NCBI GenBank assembly: GCA_945865855.1
Contig: CAMBES010000003.1
Location: 1 to 25,293, forward strand
Direction: 5' to 3'
Source of the DNA: Rhizobium sp. Q54
GTDB taxonomy: Bacteria > Pseudomonadota > Alphaproteobacteria > Rickettsiales > UBA1997
Length of the DNA: 25,293 bases
Position 1 is the stretch's first letter; the number at the start of each line of letters is the position of its first letter. The notes under the pieces were generated by a model. That model had not been told where the DNA came from. It saw only the letters and a list, made by a program, of their open reading frames with translations, and ran no database searches. The position numbers and the translations under genes were made by a program. This document shows positions 7,623 to 15,052 of this stretch, piece by piece.

Positions 7623-8205
7623 CGTTCACCGCCGCATAACTTCTCTCAATTCGATTAAGAATAGATTTAATCAAGCGCTTGGAAGGTCTGATTTGCCTGC
7701 GAGCAAGACGATTCATCAATAAATGTTCCATCGCCTCAATTCCAGGATTTTCAATCGCAACAATCGCAATATTTTTGAGGCGCGAATTGAGATCTTTAAG
7801 ATGAAAACTCTGTAATTGTCTCGTACTCAATAGCAAAAATGCCCCAGCCTCATGAGCTGAATTTACTAGGCGCAGGAATGTTTCTTCGTCAGTAATTTTG
7901 TAAAAATCTTCGATAATGTAAAATTTATCAGCACAAAAAAATTCAACTGGATTTGCGGAAAAAATTTCTTCCTTATTAATAAATTTAGCAGCGAATTTTT
8001 GAACAAAAATGTGTAGTAGATGAGTTTTCCCTGAAGCCTCAGCTCCCTTTAAAATCAAAGATGGCAGCTGAGCAGAAGAGAATTTTTCTTGTGCAAAAAA
8101 CTTCTGCAAAAAATTCCGCGCCACAAGATTCTCTGCAAGCGCAAGAAAATCTTCTTCGCGGTAAAAATTCGTTTCATCTTGGAATGGAAAAGATAGCTGA
8201 CTCAA
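7609..8205 (-). CDS. hdaA: Hda/DnaA-domain replication regulator, C-terminally truncated
   Basis: Hda-type proteins bind the DNA-loaded sliding clamp and stimulate ATP hydrolysis by DnaA, preventing re-initiation. The 198 residues begin SQLSFPF, a clamp-binding motif of the QL[SP]LPF kind at residues 3-8. They then show an AAA+ Walker A, GAEASGKT (54-61), a Walker-B-like FYIIED (95-100), a sensor region LLLSTRQ and the SRL arginine-finger-type motif (Arg142). The start is TTG, one base after the gatC stop; no other usable start lies upstream of the motif. The protein stops right after IERSYAAVN, about 25-30 residues short of the usual end, and the expected tail seems to continue in another frame. 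It may be a degrading or already dispensable gene. It could also be named a generic DnaA-family ATPase. Confidence 0.8.
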   Translation of the reverse strand: MSQLSFPFQDETNFYREEDFLALAENLVARNFLQKFFAQEKFSSAQLPSLILKGAEASGKTHLLHIFVQKFAAKFINKEEIFSANPVEFFCADKFYIIEDFYKITDEETFLRLVNSAHEAGAFLLLSTRQLQSFHLKDLNSRLKNIAIVAIENPGIEAMEHLLMNRLARRQIRPSKRLIKSILNRIERSYAAVNGEIC

Positions 8206-8206
8206 A

Positions 8207-8497
8207 TTACTCGATTACTTTTGGCACCGCATAATATCCGTATTTCGCATTTTTGGCATTTTTCAAGACATCCTCAGCGAGGTTTCCATCAGAGATTTCG
8301 TCTTGATTTAAACGCAGCGACATTTCATGAACATTAGTCAATGGCTCAATATTTGTTACATTAACTTCATTCAATTTTTCAACCCAGGCAATGATGCTAC
8401 TAACTTCTTTCGCTAGCGTTTCGCGATTTTCTTCAGGAACCTCAATTCTTGCTAAACGAGAGATTTTCTTAAAATCTTTCTCACTGATATCAGACAT
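8207..8497 (-). CDS. gatC: Asp-tRNA(Asn)/Glu-tRNA(Gln) amidotransferase subunit C
   Basis: Small stabilising subunit of GatCAB, which converts mischarged Glu-tRNA(Gln) and/or Asp-tRNA(Asn) to the correct aminoacyl-tRNA. The 96 residues are the usual length. They show the family pattern: an early helix KKISRLARIEV (10-20), a helix ending in IIAWVEKLNEVNVTNIEPL (34-53) and the C-terminal NAKYGYYAVPKVIE. ATG start, with only 16 bp to the divergent ruvX start. In most alphaproteobacteria gatA follows gatC; here the hda-like gene does, and gatB is about 6.5 kb away, so gatA must lie outside the window. No Shine-Dalgarno is seen. Confidence 0.94.
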   Translation of the reverse strand: MSDISEKDFKKISRLARIEVPEENRETLAKEVSSIIAWVEKLNEVNVTNIEPLTNVHEMSLRLNQDEISDGNLAEDVLKNAKNAKYGYYAVPKVIE

Positions 8498-8513
8498 TTT
8501 TTAAAAAGTTTAA

Positions 8514-8921
8514 ATGAAAAACGGCCGCCTAATGGCACTCGATGTTGGCACAAAAAGAATCGGCATCGCAACTTGTGATGCAACTAGATTAATCGCCACT
8601 CCGCGAGCAATTCTTAATCGCCACAGCAACATTTCTGATCTAGCTAAAATTAAAGAATTTGCTGAAGAAAATGAAGTTGTTGGGATCGTAATTGGGTTCC
8701 CCATTGATTACGCAGACACTTGCAAGATCATCAAAAAATTTGCCGAAAATCTCGAAAAGATTTTGGAAGAAAAAATTCCAATTACTCTTTTTGATGAAAG
8801 CTTAAGTAGTTTCGCAGCCAAAGAAATTCACGCTTCGCCTCTTTCGCGCAAAAAAAATAAATTCGTCGACGACATCGCTGCGGCAATAATTTTAGAGCAC
8901 TTTCTGCAGGGCGAGAATTAA
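8514..8921 (+). CDS. ruvX: Pre-16S rRNA nuclease / putative Holliday-junction resolvase RuvX (YqgF)
   Basis: RNase H-like nuclease implicated in maturation of the 16S rRNA 5' end (E. coli YqgF); older annotations call it a Holliday-junction resolvase. The 135 residues match the family. The acidic catalytic set is present: Asp10 in ALDVGTKRIGIA (8-19), Glu95 in LFDESLSS (92-99) and Asp119/Asp120 in FVDDIAAAIIL. The VIGFPID segment (59-65) is the glycine loop, slightly divergent from the usual VGLPL. I keep the ATG at 8514 because the family has a few residues before the first strand; Met7 (8532) would cut into it. It diverges from gatC across 16 bp, and its last 30 bp overlap the end of convergent hemA. 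Confidence 0.93.
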   Translation: MKNGRLMALDVGTKRIGIATCDATRLIATPRAILNRHSNISDLAKIKEFAEENEVVGIVIGFPIDYADTCKIIKKFAENLEKILEEKIPITLFDESLSSFAAKEIHASPLSRKKNKFVDDIAAAIILEHFLQGEN

Positions 8922-10064
8922 ATCTTTGATCATTGAAACACTGTGAAGTGGCGTTACCGTAATGCGCAGGCGCTCATCACCCCTAGCGACTGTTGGATAA
9001 TTAATGTGCTGAACATAAATGTTGAACTCTGCAAGCAACCTCTTTGAAATCTCTTTAGCCTTAGCCGCATCGCCAATTACTATCGAGACTATATGCGAGT
9101 TATTTTCAATTATTTCGATGCCTGCTTGAGCCAAATCCGCCTTCAACAATGCGACATTTTTGTGCAGAGCTTTGCGCGCTGAATCGTCAATTTGCGCCTG
9201 ACGAATATTGGAAATAGTTGCTGCGGCAATGACTGGTGGAAGCGCCGTTGTAAAAATAAATCCAGAAGCAAGACAGCGAATCGCATCGATGATCTCGGCT
9301 TTTCCTACAACATAGCCACCGATTGTTCCAAAAGCTTTTGCACAAGTTCCTTGGATGATATCAATCTGTTCAGACAGACCTAACTCTTGACACAAACCAG
9401 CGCCAGTTCTTCCGTAAAGGCCAACGGCATGCACTTCATCAATATAAGTTAGAGCTGAATATTTTTTAGCAAGATTGATAATTTTAGCAATTTCACCAAA
9501 GTCGCCATCCATTGAGTAGACTGCTTCGAAGACAATTATTTTTGCTTGTTTCTTCGGATATTTTTTTAGTAATTCTTCGAGATGAATTACATCATTGTGA
9601 CGAAAAATTTCTTTATTAGCGCGGCTATTTCTAATACCGGCAACAATCGAGGCATGATTTTTTTTGTCAGAGAAAATTACTAAATCTGGCAGAATTTTTG
9701 CTAAAGCTTGAATCGTAGCATCATTGGCAACGTAACCAGAAACAAAACTTAGCGCAGATTCTTTGCTGTGTAATTTTGCGATTTCATTTTCAAGCTCGAT
9801 CAAAATGTTGCTAGTTCCAGAAATATTTCTTGTACCTCCTGCGCCAAGCCCATAGAGCTTCAAGGCTTCTTCAGCCCTCTTTAAAGCTTCCTTATTTTGC
9901 CCAGAGCCTAAGTAATCATTCGAACACCAAATGGTAATTTTTTTACCATTTTGATTATTAATCGCGCAGGGAAATTCACCGCAAATCCGTGAAATATTTG
10001 AAAATTCGCGGTAACGATTTTCCTCTTTGAGGTTTTCAATTGCTTGTTTGAAATGCTTTAACAT
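8892..10064 (-). CDS. hemA: 5-aminolevulinate synthase
   Basis: PLP enzyme condensing glycine and succinyl-CoA to 5-aminolevulinate, the first haem precursor in the alphaproteobacterial (C4) route. The 390 residues are normal length. Visible: WCSNDYLG (46-53), GLGAGGTRNISGT (72-84), DEVHAVGLYGRTGAG (209-223) with the PLP-contacting Asp/His, and GTCAKAFGTIGGY (239-251) with Lys243 as the Schiff-base lysine. The C-terminal INYPTVARGDERLRIT is diagnostic of ALAS against related 8-amino-7-oxononanoate and 2-amino-3-ketobutyrate enzymes. ATG start overlaps the helicase stop as TAATG. Last gene of the com1-helicase-hemA run; its 3' end overlaps convergent ruvX by 30 bp. Confidence 0.96.
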   Translation of the reverse strand: MLKHFKQAIENLKEENRYREFSNISRICGEFPCAINNQNGKKITIWCSNDYLGSGQNKEALKRAEEALKLYGLGAGGTRNISGTSNILIELENEIAKLHSKESALSFVSGYVANDATIQALAKILPDLVIFSDKKNHASIVAGIRNSRANKEIFRHNDVIHLEELLKKYPKKQAKIIVFEAVYSMDGDFGEIAKIINLAKKYSALTYIDEVHAVGLYGRTGAGLCQELGLSEQIDIIQGTCAKAFGTIGGYVVGKAEIIDAIRCLASGFIFTTALPPVIAAATISNIRQAQIDDSARKALHKNVALLKADLAQAGIEIIENNSHIVSIVIGDAAKAKEISKRLLAEFNIYVQHINYPTVARGDERLRITVTPLHSVSMIKDLILALQKVL

Positions 10065-11329
10065 TAAAGGCTCTGGTAAAATTTCACCGCATTTGGTTCA
10101 GCAAAAATTTTTTCAAAATTAATCGATTTAATAAACACACCTTCGAGGCAGCGGGCACGTGACAATGCTACGTAAACTTGACCGGGACTGAAAGCATCGG
10201 ACAAATCACAAGAAATTTTATCTAGGGTCAAGCCCTGTGATTTGTGAATTGTTATTGCCCAAGCAAGAATCAATGGCACCTGACTTACTCCCGCCTCTGT
10301 TACAACAATTTTTTTATCATTGTCGAATTTTTCAATTAACCATTCTTCAGGCGCAATTGTGATAATTTTTTTATTCTCAAACTCGACTACGGGATGTGAT
10401 TTGCGCGATGAAAAATCACGTACAACTCCAAGCGATCCGTTAATTATCCCTTCTTTTTGGTAAGTATTTTTAATCATCATCACCTGCGCCCCAACCTTTA
10501 ATTTCAACATTTCGGCCGCTAAACAATTTTTTTTCAAAAATTCAATTCGCGATGGCTCGCCAAAATACTCTGCAATATGAACTATTTCCTCGCGCGGAAT
10601 TTTCTTCAGCTCCAAAGCATTTATTTCCTCAACTTTGAGATTGTGAGTAGTCAAAATCGTCGGACGAATCACGCCATCGTCGCTCACAGAGATTCTTGAT
10701 TCCAAGACTTCACGATCACTTTTATCAAGAGTTCCGATGCGTAAATTATTCAGAATTTTTACAAAATTTTTGTCGCCTTGGCGAAAACTTCCATCAAGCA
10801 CTGCGGCCTGTAAATCAAGGTTGCGCCAGGTTTGAGAGTTAAAGCAAAAATTGAAATAATTACTACCTCGATTCACCGGCGGAAGCTGTAGAAAATCACC
10901 AAATAGCAACATCTGAATACCACCCATTGGCTTGTCGTTTTCGCGCACCGCTTGAAAAACCTGATTAAGAATTTCAAAAACTTCTCGCGAAATCATCGAA
11001 ACTTCATCAATAGCCAGAGTCTTGGCCTGCTTGATCTTGCGCCGCACTCGTGAAAATTTTGCTGTAAAAATATTGTCGATTATTTGTTCGATCGGGAGGT
11101 TAGCAAGTCCAATCCCTGCCCAAGAATGGATTGTCGTACCGCCAATATTGACCGCAGCAATGCCAGTGCTGGCGGTTACTTCAAGACCGCGACTGGCATA
11201 ATTTCTTTTAAGAAAACTTAAGAGGTAAGATTTGCCACTACCCGCGCCGCCTGTGATAAAAAGGTTTTTGCCCTTTTCAAAAGCATCGACTACCGCAGAT
11301 TGCGCGGGTGACAAATCAGTGACTTCCAT
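10064..11329 (-). CDS. Pif1-type SF1B DNA helicase
   Basis: A 5'-3' DNA helicase of the Pif1/RecD-like SF1B group. Motifs in order: Walker A GGAGSGKS (27-34), motif Ia TASTGIAA (52-59), motif II IDEVSM (107-112), motif III GDFLQLPP (144-151), an AQVMMIKN segment (281-288), and motifs V/VI ITIHKSQGLTLD (359-370) and YVALSRAR (386-393). At 421 residues it is a compact helicase core without the extra C-terminal domains (HRDC, WYL, zinc-ribbon) found on some bacterial Pif1 proteins. The MEVTDLSPAQ start fits the Q-motif region. It begins directly after the com1 stop (no spacing) and its TAA overlaps the hemA ATG. Bacterial Pif1 proteins can unwind G-quadruplexes and help forks past blocks; the role here is inferred. 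Its place between a thiol oxidoreductase and hemA gives no functional clue. Confidence 0.92.
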   Translation of the reverse strand: MEVTDLSPAQSAVVDAFEKGKNLFITGGAGSGKSYLLSFLKRNYASRGLEVTASTGIAAVNIGGTTIHSWAGIGLANLPIEQIIDNIFTAKFSRVRRKIKQAKTLAIDEVSMISREVFEILNQVFQAVRENDKPMGGIQMLLFGDFLQLPPVNRGSNYFNFCFNSQTWRNLDLQAAVLDGSFRQGDKNFVKILNNLRIGTLDKSDREVLESRISVSDDGVIRPTILTTHNLKVEEINALELKKIPREEIVHIAEYFGEPSRIEFLKKNCLAAEMLKLKVGAQVMMIKNTYQKEGIINGSLGVVRDFSSRKSHPVVEFENKKIITIAPEEWLIEKFDNDKKIVVTEAGVSQVPLILAWAITIHKSQGLTLDKISCDLSDAFSPGQVYVALSRARCLEGVFIKSINFEKIFAEPNAVKFYQSL

Positions 11330-12220
11330 CTATTTTGCAGCTCTAACTGCAGCGACTTTATCTTTTAGAGCTTGGGCTTCCATGGCCCCTGGGAACAACT
11401 CTTCGCCGATGACGAAACCTGGAGTTCCGTTGATTCCAATTAAATTACCAAGAGTAAGATTTTCTTGAATCACGGCATCAATCTTTTCTTTTTTGCTCTT
11501 CAAAGATTCTTCAACTTTAGCGGAATTAAGACCAACTGATTTAACGATTTTCAAAGCTCCGGCTTTTCCGTGTTCGTTAGATTTCATCAAAGCATCATGA
11601 AATTTTTTGTAAGATTCTGGGAAGTTAAGGTTAACTGCGACAGAAACTTGCGCCATCTCCATTGAAGGTTGGCCAAGGATTGGGAACTCTTTGTAAACAA
11701 CTTTAATTTTTTTATCTCCTTGCAGGAATTGCTCAAGAGATGCGTGGGCTTTCTTGCAATAGCCGCAGTTGTAATCAAAGAATTCAACTACAGTTACGTC
11801 AGCATCTGCAGGTGCGTAAGAGGCAGAATTTTTGTTATTAAAAATTTCTTCTTTCTTGGCGCCAATATTTTGTTGAGCATTTTTCATGCGATCTTCACCC
11901 ATCTTTTTTTGCATGTTAGCAACTGATTGGAGAACAATATGAGGGTTGGCTTCGATCCATTTTGCGACCACTTTTTCAACATCTTCAACATTTTTAACTT
12001 TATCATCCTTATCTAGGCCACTTGGCTTTACACCCGCTCCCATTATATCGCCCTCATTGATCGGAGCTTCTTTCTTGACTTCTTCGCCAGTTGGTTTTTC
12101 AGATTTCTTACTACCGAAAAAAGTATAAATTCCACCGACTAAAAGTAGCACAACAACAACAACTGCGATTGGCTTAACCAAAGAAGGTTTGTCGCCAAGA
12201 TTTTTATTTATGAATGACAT
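11330..12220 (-). CDS. Membrane-anchored DsbA-family thiol oxidoreductase (Com1-like)
   Basis: Periplasmic disulfide-bond enzyme related to DsbA and to the Com1 proteins of Coxiella and rickettsias. The 296 residues start with a short cytoplasmic tail and one membrane segment (about 17-35, rich in Val/Leu), then a charged linker (36-80) and a helical region with a VEKVVAKWIEANPHIVLQSV pattern (about 81-100). The thioredoxin fold follows, with EFFDYNCGYC (146-155, redox Cys152/Cys155) and the cis-proline loop INGTPGFV. The CGYC active-site dipeptide is that of Com1/DsbA-type proteins. ATG start, 64 bp from divergent rnhB. No dsbB is nearby. Its stop abuts the helicase start, so it leads a tight three-gene run. 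It may be a periplasmic isomerase rather than an oxidase. Confidence 0.92.
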   Translation of the reverse strand: MSFINKNLGDKPSLVKPIAVVVVVLLLVGGIYTFFGSKKSEKPTGEEVKKEAPINEGDIMGAGVKPSGLDKDDKVKNVEDVEKVVAKWIEANPHIVLQSVANMQKKMGEDRMKNAQQNIGAKKEEIFNNKNSASYAPADADVTVVEFFDYNCGYCKKAHASLEQFLQGDKKIKVVYKEFPILGQPSMEMAQVSVAVNLNFPESYKKFHDALMKSNEHGKAGALKIVKSVGLNSAKVEESLKSKKEKIDAVIQENLTLGNLIGINGTPGFVIGEELFPGAMEAQALKDKVAAVRAAK

Positions 12221-12284
12221 GGGATTATGTTAGAATTAATTTACGAAAGAAGAGAGTGCGCAATAAAGAGAAAAGTAACTACAA

Positions 12285-12926
12285 ATGCAACCGAGTTTTT
12301 TAATCGAGAATAATTACCAAAATTTATTTGTTGCCGGCATTGACGAAGCTGGTCGTGGACCACTTGCTGGGCCTGTTGTGGCTGCTTGCGTAATCCTTGA
12401 TCGAGGGGATTTTTACGATGGGAATAACTGCGAAATCAATGATTCAAAAAAACTCTCAAAATTACGACGTAAAAAAATTTTTTTTGAACTAAAAAATAAA
12501 GCAAAGTTTGGTGTTGGAATTGTTGACGAAAAAATAATTGATGAGATCAATATTCTTGAAGCGACTAAGTTGGCAATGCTTCGAGCCTATTTGGATTTGC
12601 AGAAAAAATATAAAATTTCTCCGCAAATAATTTTGGTCGACGGCAATTTTATTCCCTTCAAAAAACAAGATAAAATCAGTGAAATTTTAGCTATTGTGAA
12701 AGGCGATCAAAAGAGTTTTTCAATCGCTGCAGCATCAATTATTGCTAAAGAAACTCGCGATCAAATCATGTGCGACCTAGATCAAAAATATCCGCAATAC
12801 GGTTTCGCCAAACATGCTGGATATCCGACTCAATTTCATCGCGAAAAAATTCGTGAACATGGAATTTGCGAGTTTCATCGCAAGTCATTCGAGCCAATAA
12901 AATCAATACTTCATGCTAATAGTTAA
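12285..12926 (+). CDS. rnhB: Ribonuclease HII
   Basis: Cleaves RNA in RNA-DNA hybrids and 5' of single ribonucleotides built into DNA. The 213 residues carry the type-2 signature: GIDEAGRGPLAGPVV (18-32) with Asp20 and Glu21, DSKKLSKLRR (53-62), LVDGN (117-121) with Asp119, and AAASIIAKETRD (148-159) with Asp159, giving the four acidic metal ligands. The C-terminal GYPTQFHREKI is also typical. ATG start with only a weak GA-rich stretch upstream (GAGAAAAG, about 12-20 bases before). First gene of a plus-strand run; its last 14 bp overlap tsaC. Confidence 0.96.
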   Translation: MQPSFLIENNYQNLFVAGIDEAGRGPLAGPVVAACVILDRGDFYDGNNCEINDSKKLSKLRRKKIFFELKNKAKFGVGIVDEKIIDEINILEATKLAMLRAYLDLQKKYKISPQIILVDGNFIPFKKQDKISEILAIVKGDQKSFSIAAASIIAKETRDQIMCDLDQKYPQYGFAKHAGYPTQFHREKIREHGICEFHRKSFEPIKSILHANS

Positions 12927-13512
12927 CGAAAATAATCCTAATGCTGCGACGCTAGCTTTTGAGTTTTTGCGCGATGGAAAAATAATTTCTTTTTCTACCG
13001 ACACAGTTTACGCACTCGCCGCTGATGCTAGCAATTTCCAGGCCGTAGAGACTCTTTACCAAATCAAAAATCGTGATCCAAAAAAGCCAATTGCGATTTT
13101 CGTTAAAGATCTTGACGCGGCAAAAAAGATTTTTTTCTTCGAAAAAAAAGCAGAAGAAATCGCTAAAAAATTTTTACCTGGTGCACTAACTCTAGTTTTA
13201 CAAACACGCGATGAAGCCTTTTCATATATAGCTTCTAACCTCAATAAAAATTCCGATAATTTTTTAGGATTTCGCGTTGTGGATAATTTTTTTGTCAAAG
13301 AATTATTTAAAAAATTTGACGGAATTTTAGCAGTGACTAGTGCAAATATTAGTGGCGCAACAGCAGCAACAAATCCCGATGAAATTAAAAATATTCTCCC
13401 CAATATCGATTTATTGATTAAAGGAGAGATATCTCATCAACCCTCATCAACCGTAGCTAAAATCATCGACAACAAAATCACAATTCTTCGTCAAGGACCG
13501 GTAATTTTATGA
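12913..13512 (+). CDS. tsaC: L-threonylcarbamoyladenylate synthase (TsaC/YwlC/Sua5 family)
   Basis: Makes threonylcarbamoyl-AMP from threonine, bicarbonate and ATP for the t6A37 modification of ANN-decoding tRNAs. The 199 residues contain the YrdC fold: STDTVYAL (28-35), KNRDPKKPI (52-60), PGALTLVL (89-96), LGFRVV (118-123), TSANISG (142-148) and PSSTVAKI, ending ILRQGPVIL. There is no C-terminal Sua5 domain. The ATG overlaps the rnhB end by 14 bp in another frame, and its stop overlaps the next start (ATGA), so the four genes 12285-14680 are very likely one transcript. The tsaB, tsaD and tsaE partners are not in the window. Confidence 0.95.
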   Translation: MLIVNENNPNAATLAFEFLRDGKIISFSTDTVYALAADASNFQAVETLYQIKNRDPKKPIAIFVKDLDAAKKIFFFEKKAEEIAKKFLPGALTLVLQTRDEAFSYIASNLNKNSDNFLGFRVVDNFFVKELFKKFDGILAVTSANISGATAATNPDEIKNILPNIDLLIKGEISHQPSSTVAKIIDNKITILRQGPVIL

Positions 13513-14093
13513 ATAAAATTTTAGATATTTTACGCACCCCGCTAATAAAATTTATTGGCATTGGCGTTATTCTTTATTTCGCGCTTTTTTCTAACAAAGA
13601 AAAGCCTGAGTCTCTCGGCAATCGCCTATCGAAAGAGGAAGTCAGTAAAACTTTCAATGAAGCAAAAAATAAAAGTCGCTTCATTATTTCCAGTGTAAAC
13701 ACGGCTAAAGAAGGCAGGGAGTTTAGGCCTAATCAACCTAATCCTATAGCAAAAATTACAATTGAAGACCTAGAAATTGGTAAAGATGAAAATGTAATTT
13801 ATTGCGGAAGTGAAGTTGAAATTTCATACGGAATCTACGACGCAAATAACAAAACATTAAAAACAGTAAGCTCAGAAAACTTAACTATTGGTAGCAACCT
13901 CAACAGAGTTGTTGAGCAAAACATCATCGGAATGAAGAGTGGTGGAATCAGGAATATCAACATCCCGAATGACTATAAGAGCAATGATCAAAAAATAAGT
14001 GATATGCTAAATTTTTATCATTCCGATTTGAGATACCAGATTTCTGTAACATCAGTAGATACAAACACCAGCACTCAAACCTCCTGCCAATGA
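13509..14093 (+). CDS. Membrane-anchored FKBP-like peptidyl-prolyl isomerase domain protein
   Basis: Probably a periplasmic protein held by one N-terminal membrane segment (about 11-27, IKFIGIGVILYFALF) with an FKBP-like domain behind it (about 84-183). The FKBP pattern is GSEVEISYGIYDANNKTL (100-117), matching the G-x-V-x-V-x-Y-x-G core, then NRVVEQNIIGMKSGGIRNINIP (132-153), matching the GMKxGGxRxxxIP region, then a final strand RYQISVTSVD (175-184). The aromatic pocket residues are only partly recognisable, so activity is uncertain. Starts in a 4-bp ATGA overlap with tsaC and ends in an ATGA overlap with yciB. A tail of Ser/Thr/Gln with one Cys is unremarkable. Small FKBP-like proteins next to YciB suggest envelope work, but that is inference. 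Confidence 0.7.
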   Translation: MNKILDILRTPLIKFIGIGVILYFALFSNKEKPESLGNRLSKEEVSKTFNEAKNKSRFIISSVNTAKEGREFRPNQPNPIAKITIEDLEIGKDENVIYCGSEVEISYGIYDANNKTLKTVSSENLTIGSNLNRVVEQNIIGMKSGGIRNINIPNDYKSNDQKISDMLNFYHSDLRYQISVTSVDTNTSTQTSCQ

Positions 14094-14680
14094 AAAAAAA
14101 ATCCGCACCAGAAAAATTAGCGAAAAAGTCGCATGATGGCTTCTCTAAATTTCTTTACGATTACTTGCCGTTAATTGTTTTTTTTGCCTGTTACAAGTTT
14201 ACTAAAACCCCCGATCCACTAATCACCGCAACGATCTACATGGTCATCACTACTTTTTTTGCACTGACTATTTCTTACCTCCTAACCAAAAAAATTTCCA
14301 CAGTAGCATTGGTTTCTGGCACTGTTCTTGCCATCTTCGGCGGGTTAACAGTGCTGCTAAAAAACGACATCTTCATCAAAATAAAACCGACGATCATCAA
14401 TCTGCTTTTCGCAGCAATTTTATTTTACGGCTACTTCGCCAAGAAACCTTTGCTCTCCTATCTTCTTGGCGAACAAATCAAAATGCGTAACGAAGCCTGG
14501 CTAACTCTTTCAATACGCTGGGCTTGTTTTTTTGTCTTTTTAGCACTGCTTAATGAAGCCATCTGGCGCAACTGCTCGACTGATTTCTGGGTGCAATTCA
14601 AAGTATTCGGGATGATGCCAATTTCACTGCTCTTCACGATTTCTCAAATTCCTTTTATGATGAGAGAAATTAAGAGCTAA
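14090..14680 (+). CDS. yciB: Inner-membrane protein YciB / septation protein A
   Basis: Polytopic inner-membrane protein of the YciB (IspA/IspZ) family, linked to cell-envelope synthesis and septation. The 196 residues have about five or six membrane segments (roughly 22-38, 43-65, 70-90, 101-118, 139-157, 165-187). The family signature is present: FGGLTVLLKNDIFIKIKPT (83-101), then NLLFAAILFYG, then NEAIWRN (155-161) and a short terminal KVFGMMPISLLF segment. The charged N-terminus (MKKKSAPEKLAKK) is longer than in E. coli YciB. It starts inside the FKBP-like gene (ATGA) and is the last gene of the rnhB run. No strong terminator follows; the 372-bp gap begins at its stop. Confidence 0.9.
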   Translation: MKKKSAPEKLAKKSHDGFSKFLYDYLPLIVFFACYKFTKTPDPLITATIYMVITTFFALTISYLLTKKISTVALVSGTVLAIFGGLTVLLKNDIFIKIKPTIINLLFAAILFYGYFAKKPLLSYLLGEQIKMRNEAWLTLSIRWACFFVFLALLNEAIWRNCSTDFWVQFKVFGMMPISLLFTISQIPFMMREIKS

Positions 14681-15052
14681 GATATTTCACTTATTTTTAA
14701 TTTTGATAATCTGTCGTAAAGAATCTTTGCTCTAAGCTCGCGTGATCCAGTCAAGATAAACAACAAAGCAGAAAATTAATTTCTTGTGAAGGCGAATAGA
14801 TCAAGGTTTTGAGATTTAGAACCTGGGTTAGAAGTAGGAGTAAATTTCGAGAGAAGTCCTAAAAAACCACAAAGACTTGAAGCGCAAAAATTTGCGCGAT
14901 CACATCGATAATCTTGAATTAATTTTAATTAAAAAAGACTCAAAAATCGAAATCAAAATCTCTTGCAACACCAGAAAGTAACTTGAGAAAAAACTCGTTA
15001 GATTGATCGTTTCGAAATAAATTTTTTACGAAGAACAAAGCAAAAAACTAAA
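14681..15052. other. 372-bp intergenic region with hairpins, no recognisable gene
   Basis: No gene, tRNA or known small-RNA signature was found on either strand. It holds a 7-bp stem with one wobble, AGGTTTT (14804-14810) with AGAACCT (14818-14824); a near-perfect palindrome GCGCAAAAATTTGCGC (14882-14897); and an AT palindrome TTAATTTTAATTAA (14919-14932). None is followed by a T-run. Short open stretches without start codons exist on both strands; the most coding-like is plus-strand 14813-14908 (32 codons after a TGA, ending in TAA at 14909-14911). The segment GCGTGATCCAG near 14740 resembles the GATCCAG end of dispersed alphaproteobacterial palindromes. It could be decayed coding or repeat sequence, or hold a small RNA. 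The gatB promoter must be in its right part, but I see no clear consensus. Confidence 0.5.

Noticed and set aside
7609..8205. hda-like gene as dnaA itself
   Set aside because: It is short, begins with a clamp-binding motif and has no DnaA domain IV (the DNA-binding region).
14882..14897. GCGCAAAAATTTGCGC as the yciB/gatB terminator
   Set aside because: Perfect palindrome but a 2-4-base loop and no following T-run; it lies about 200 bp after yciB. Kept only as a structure in the gap.
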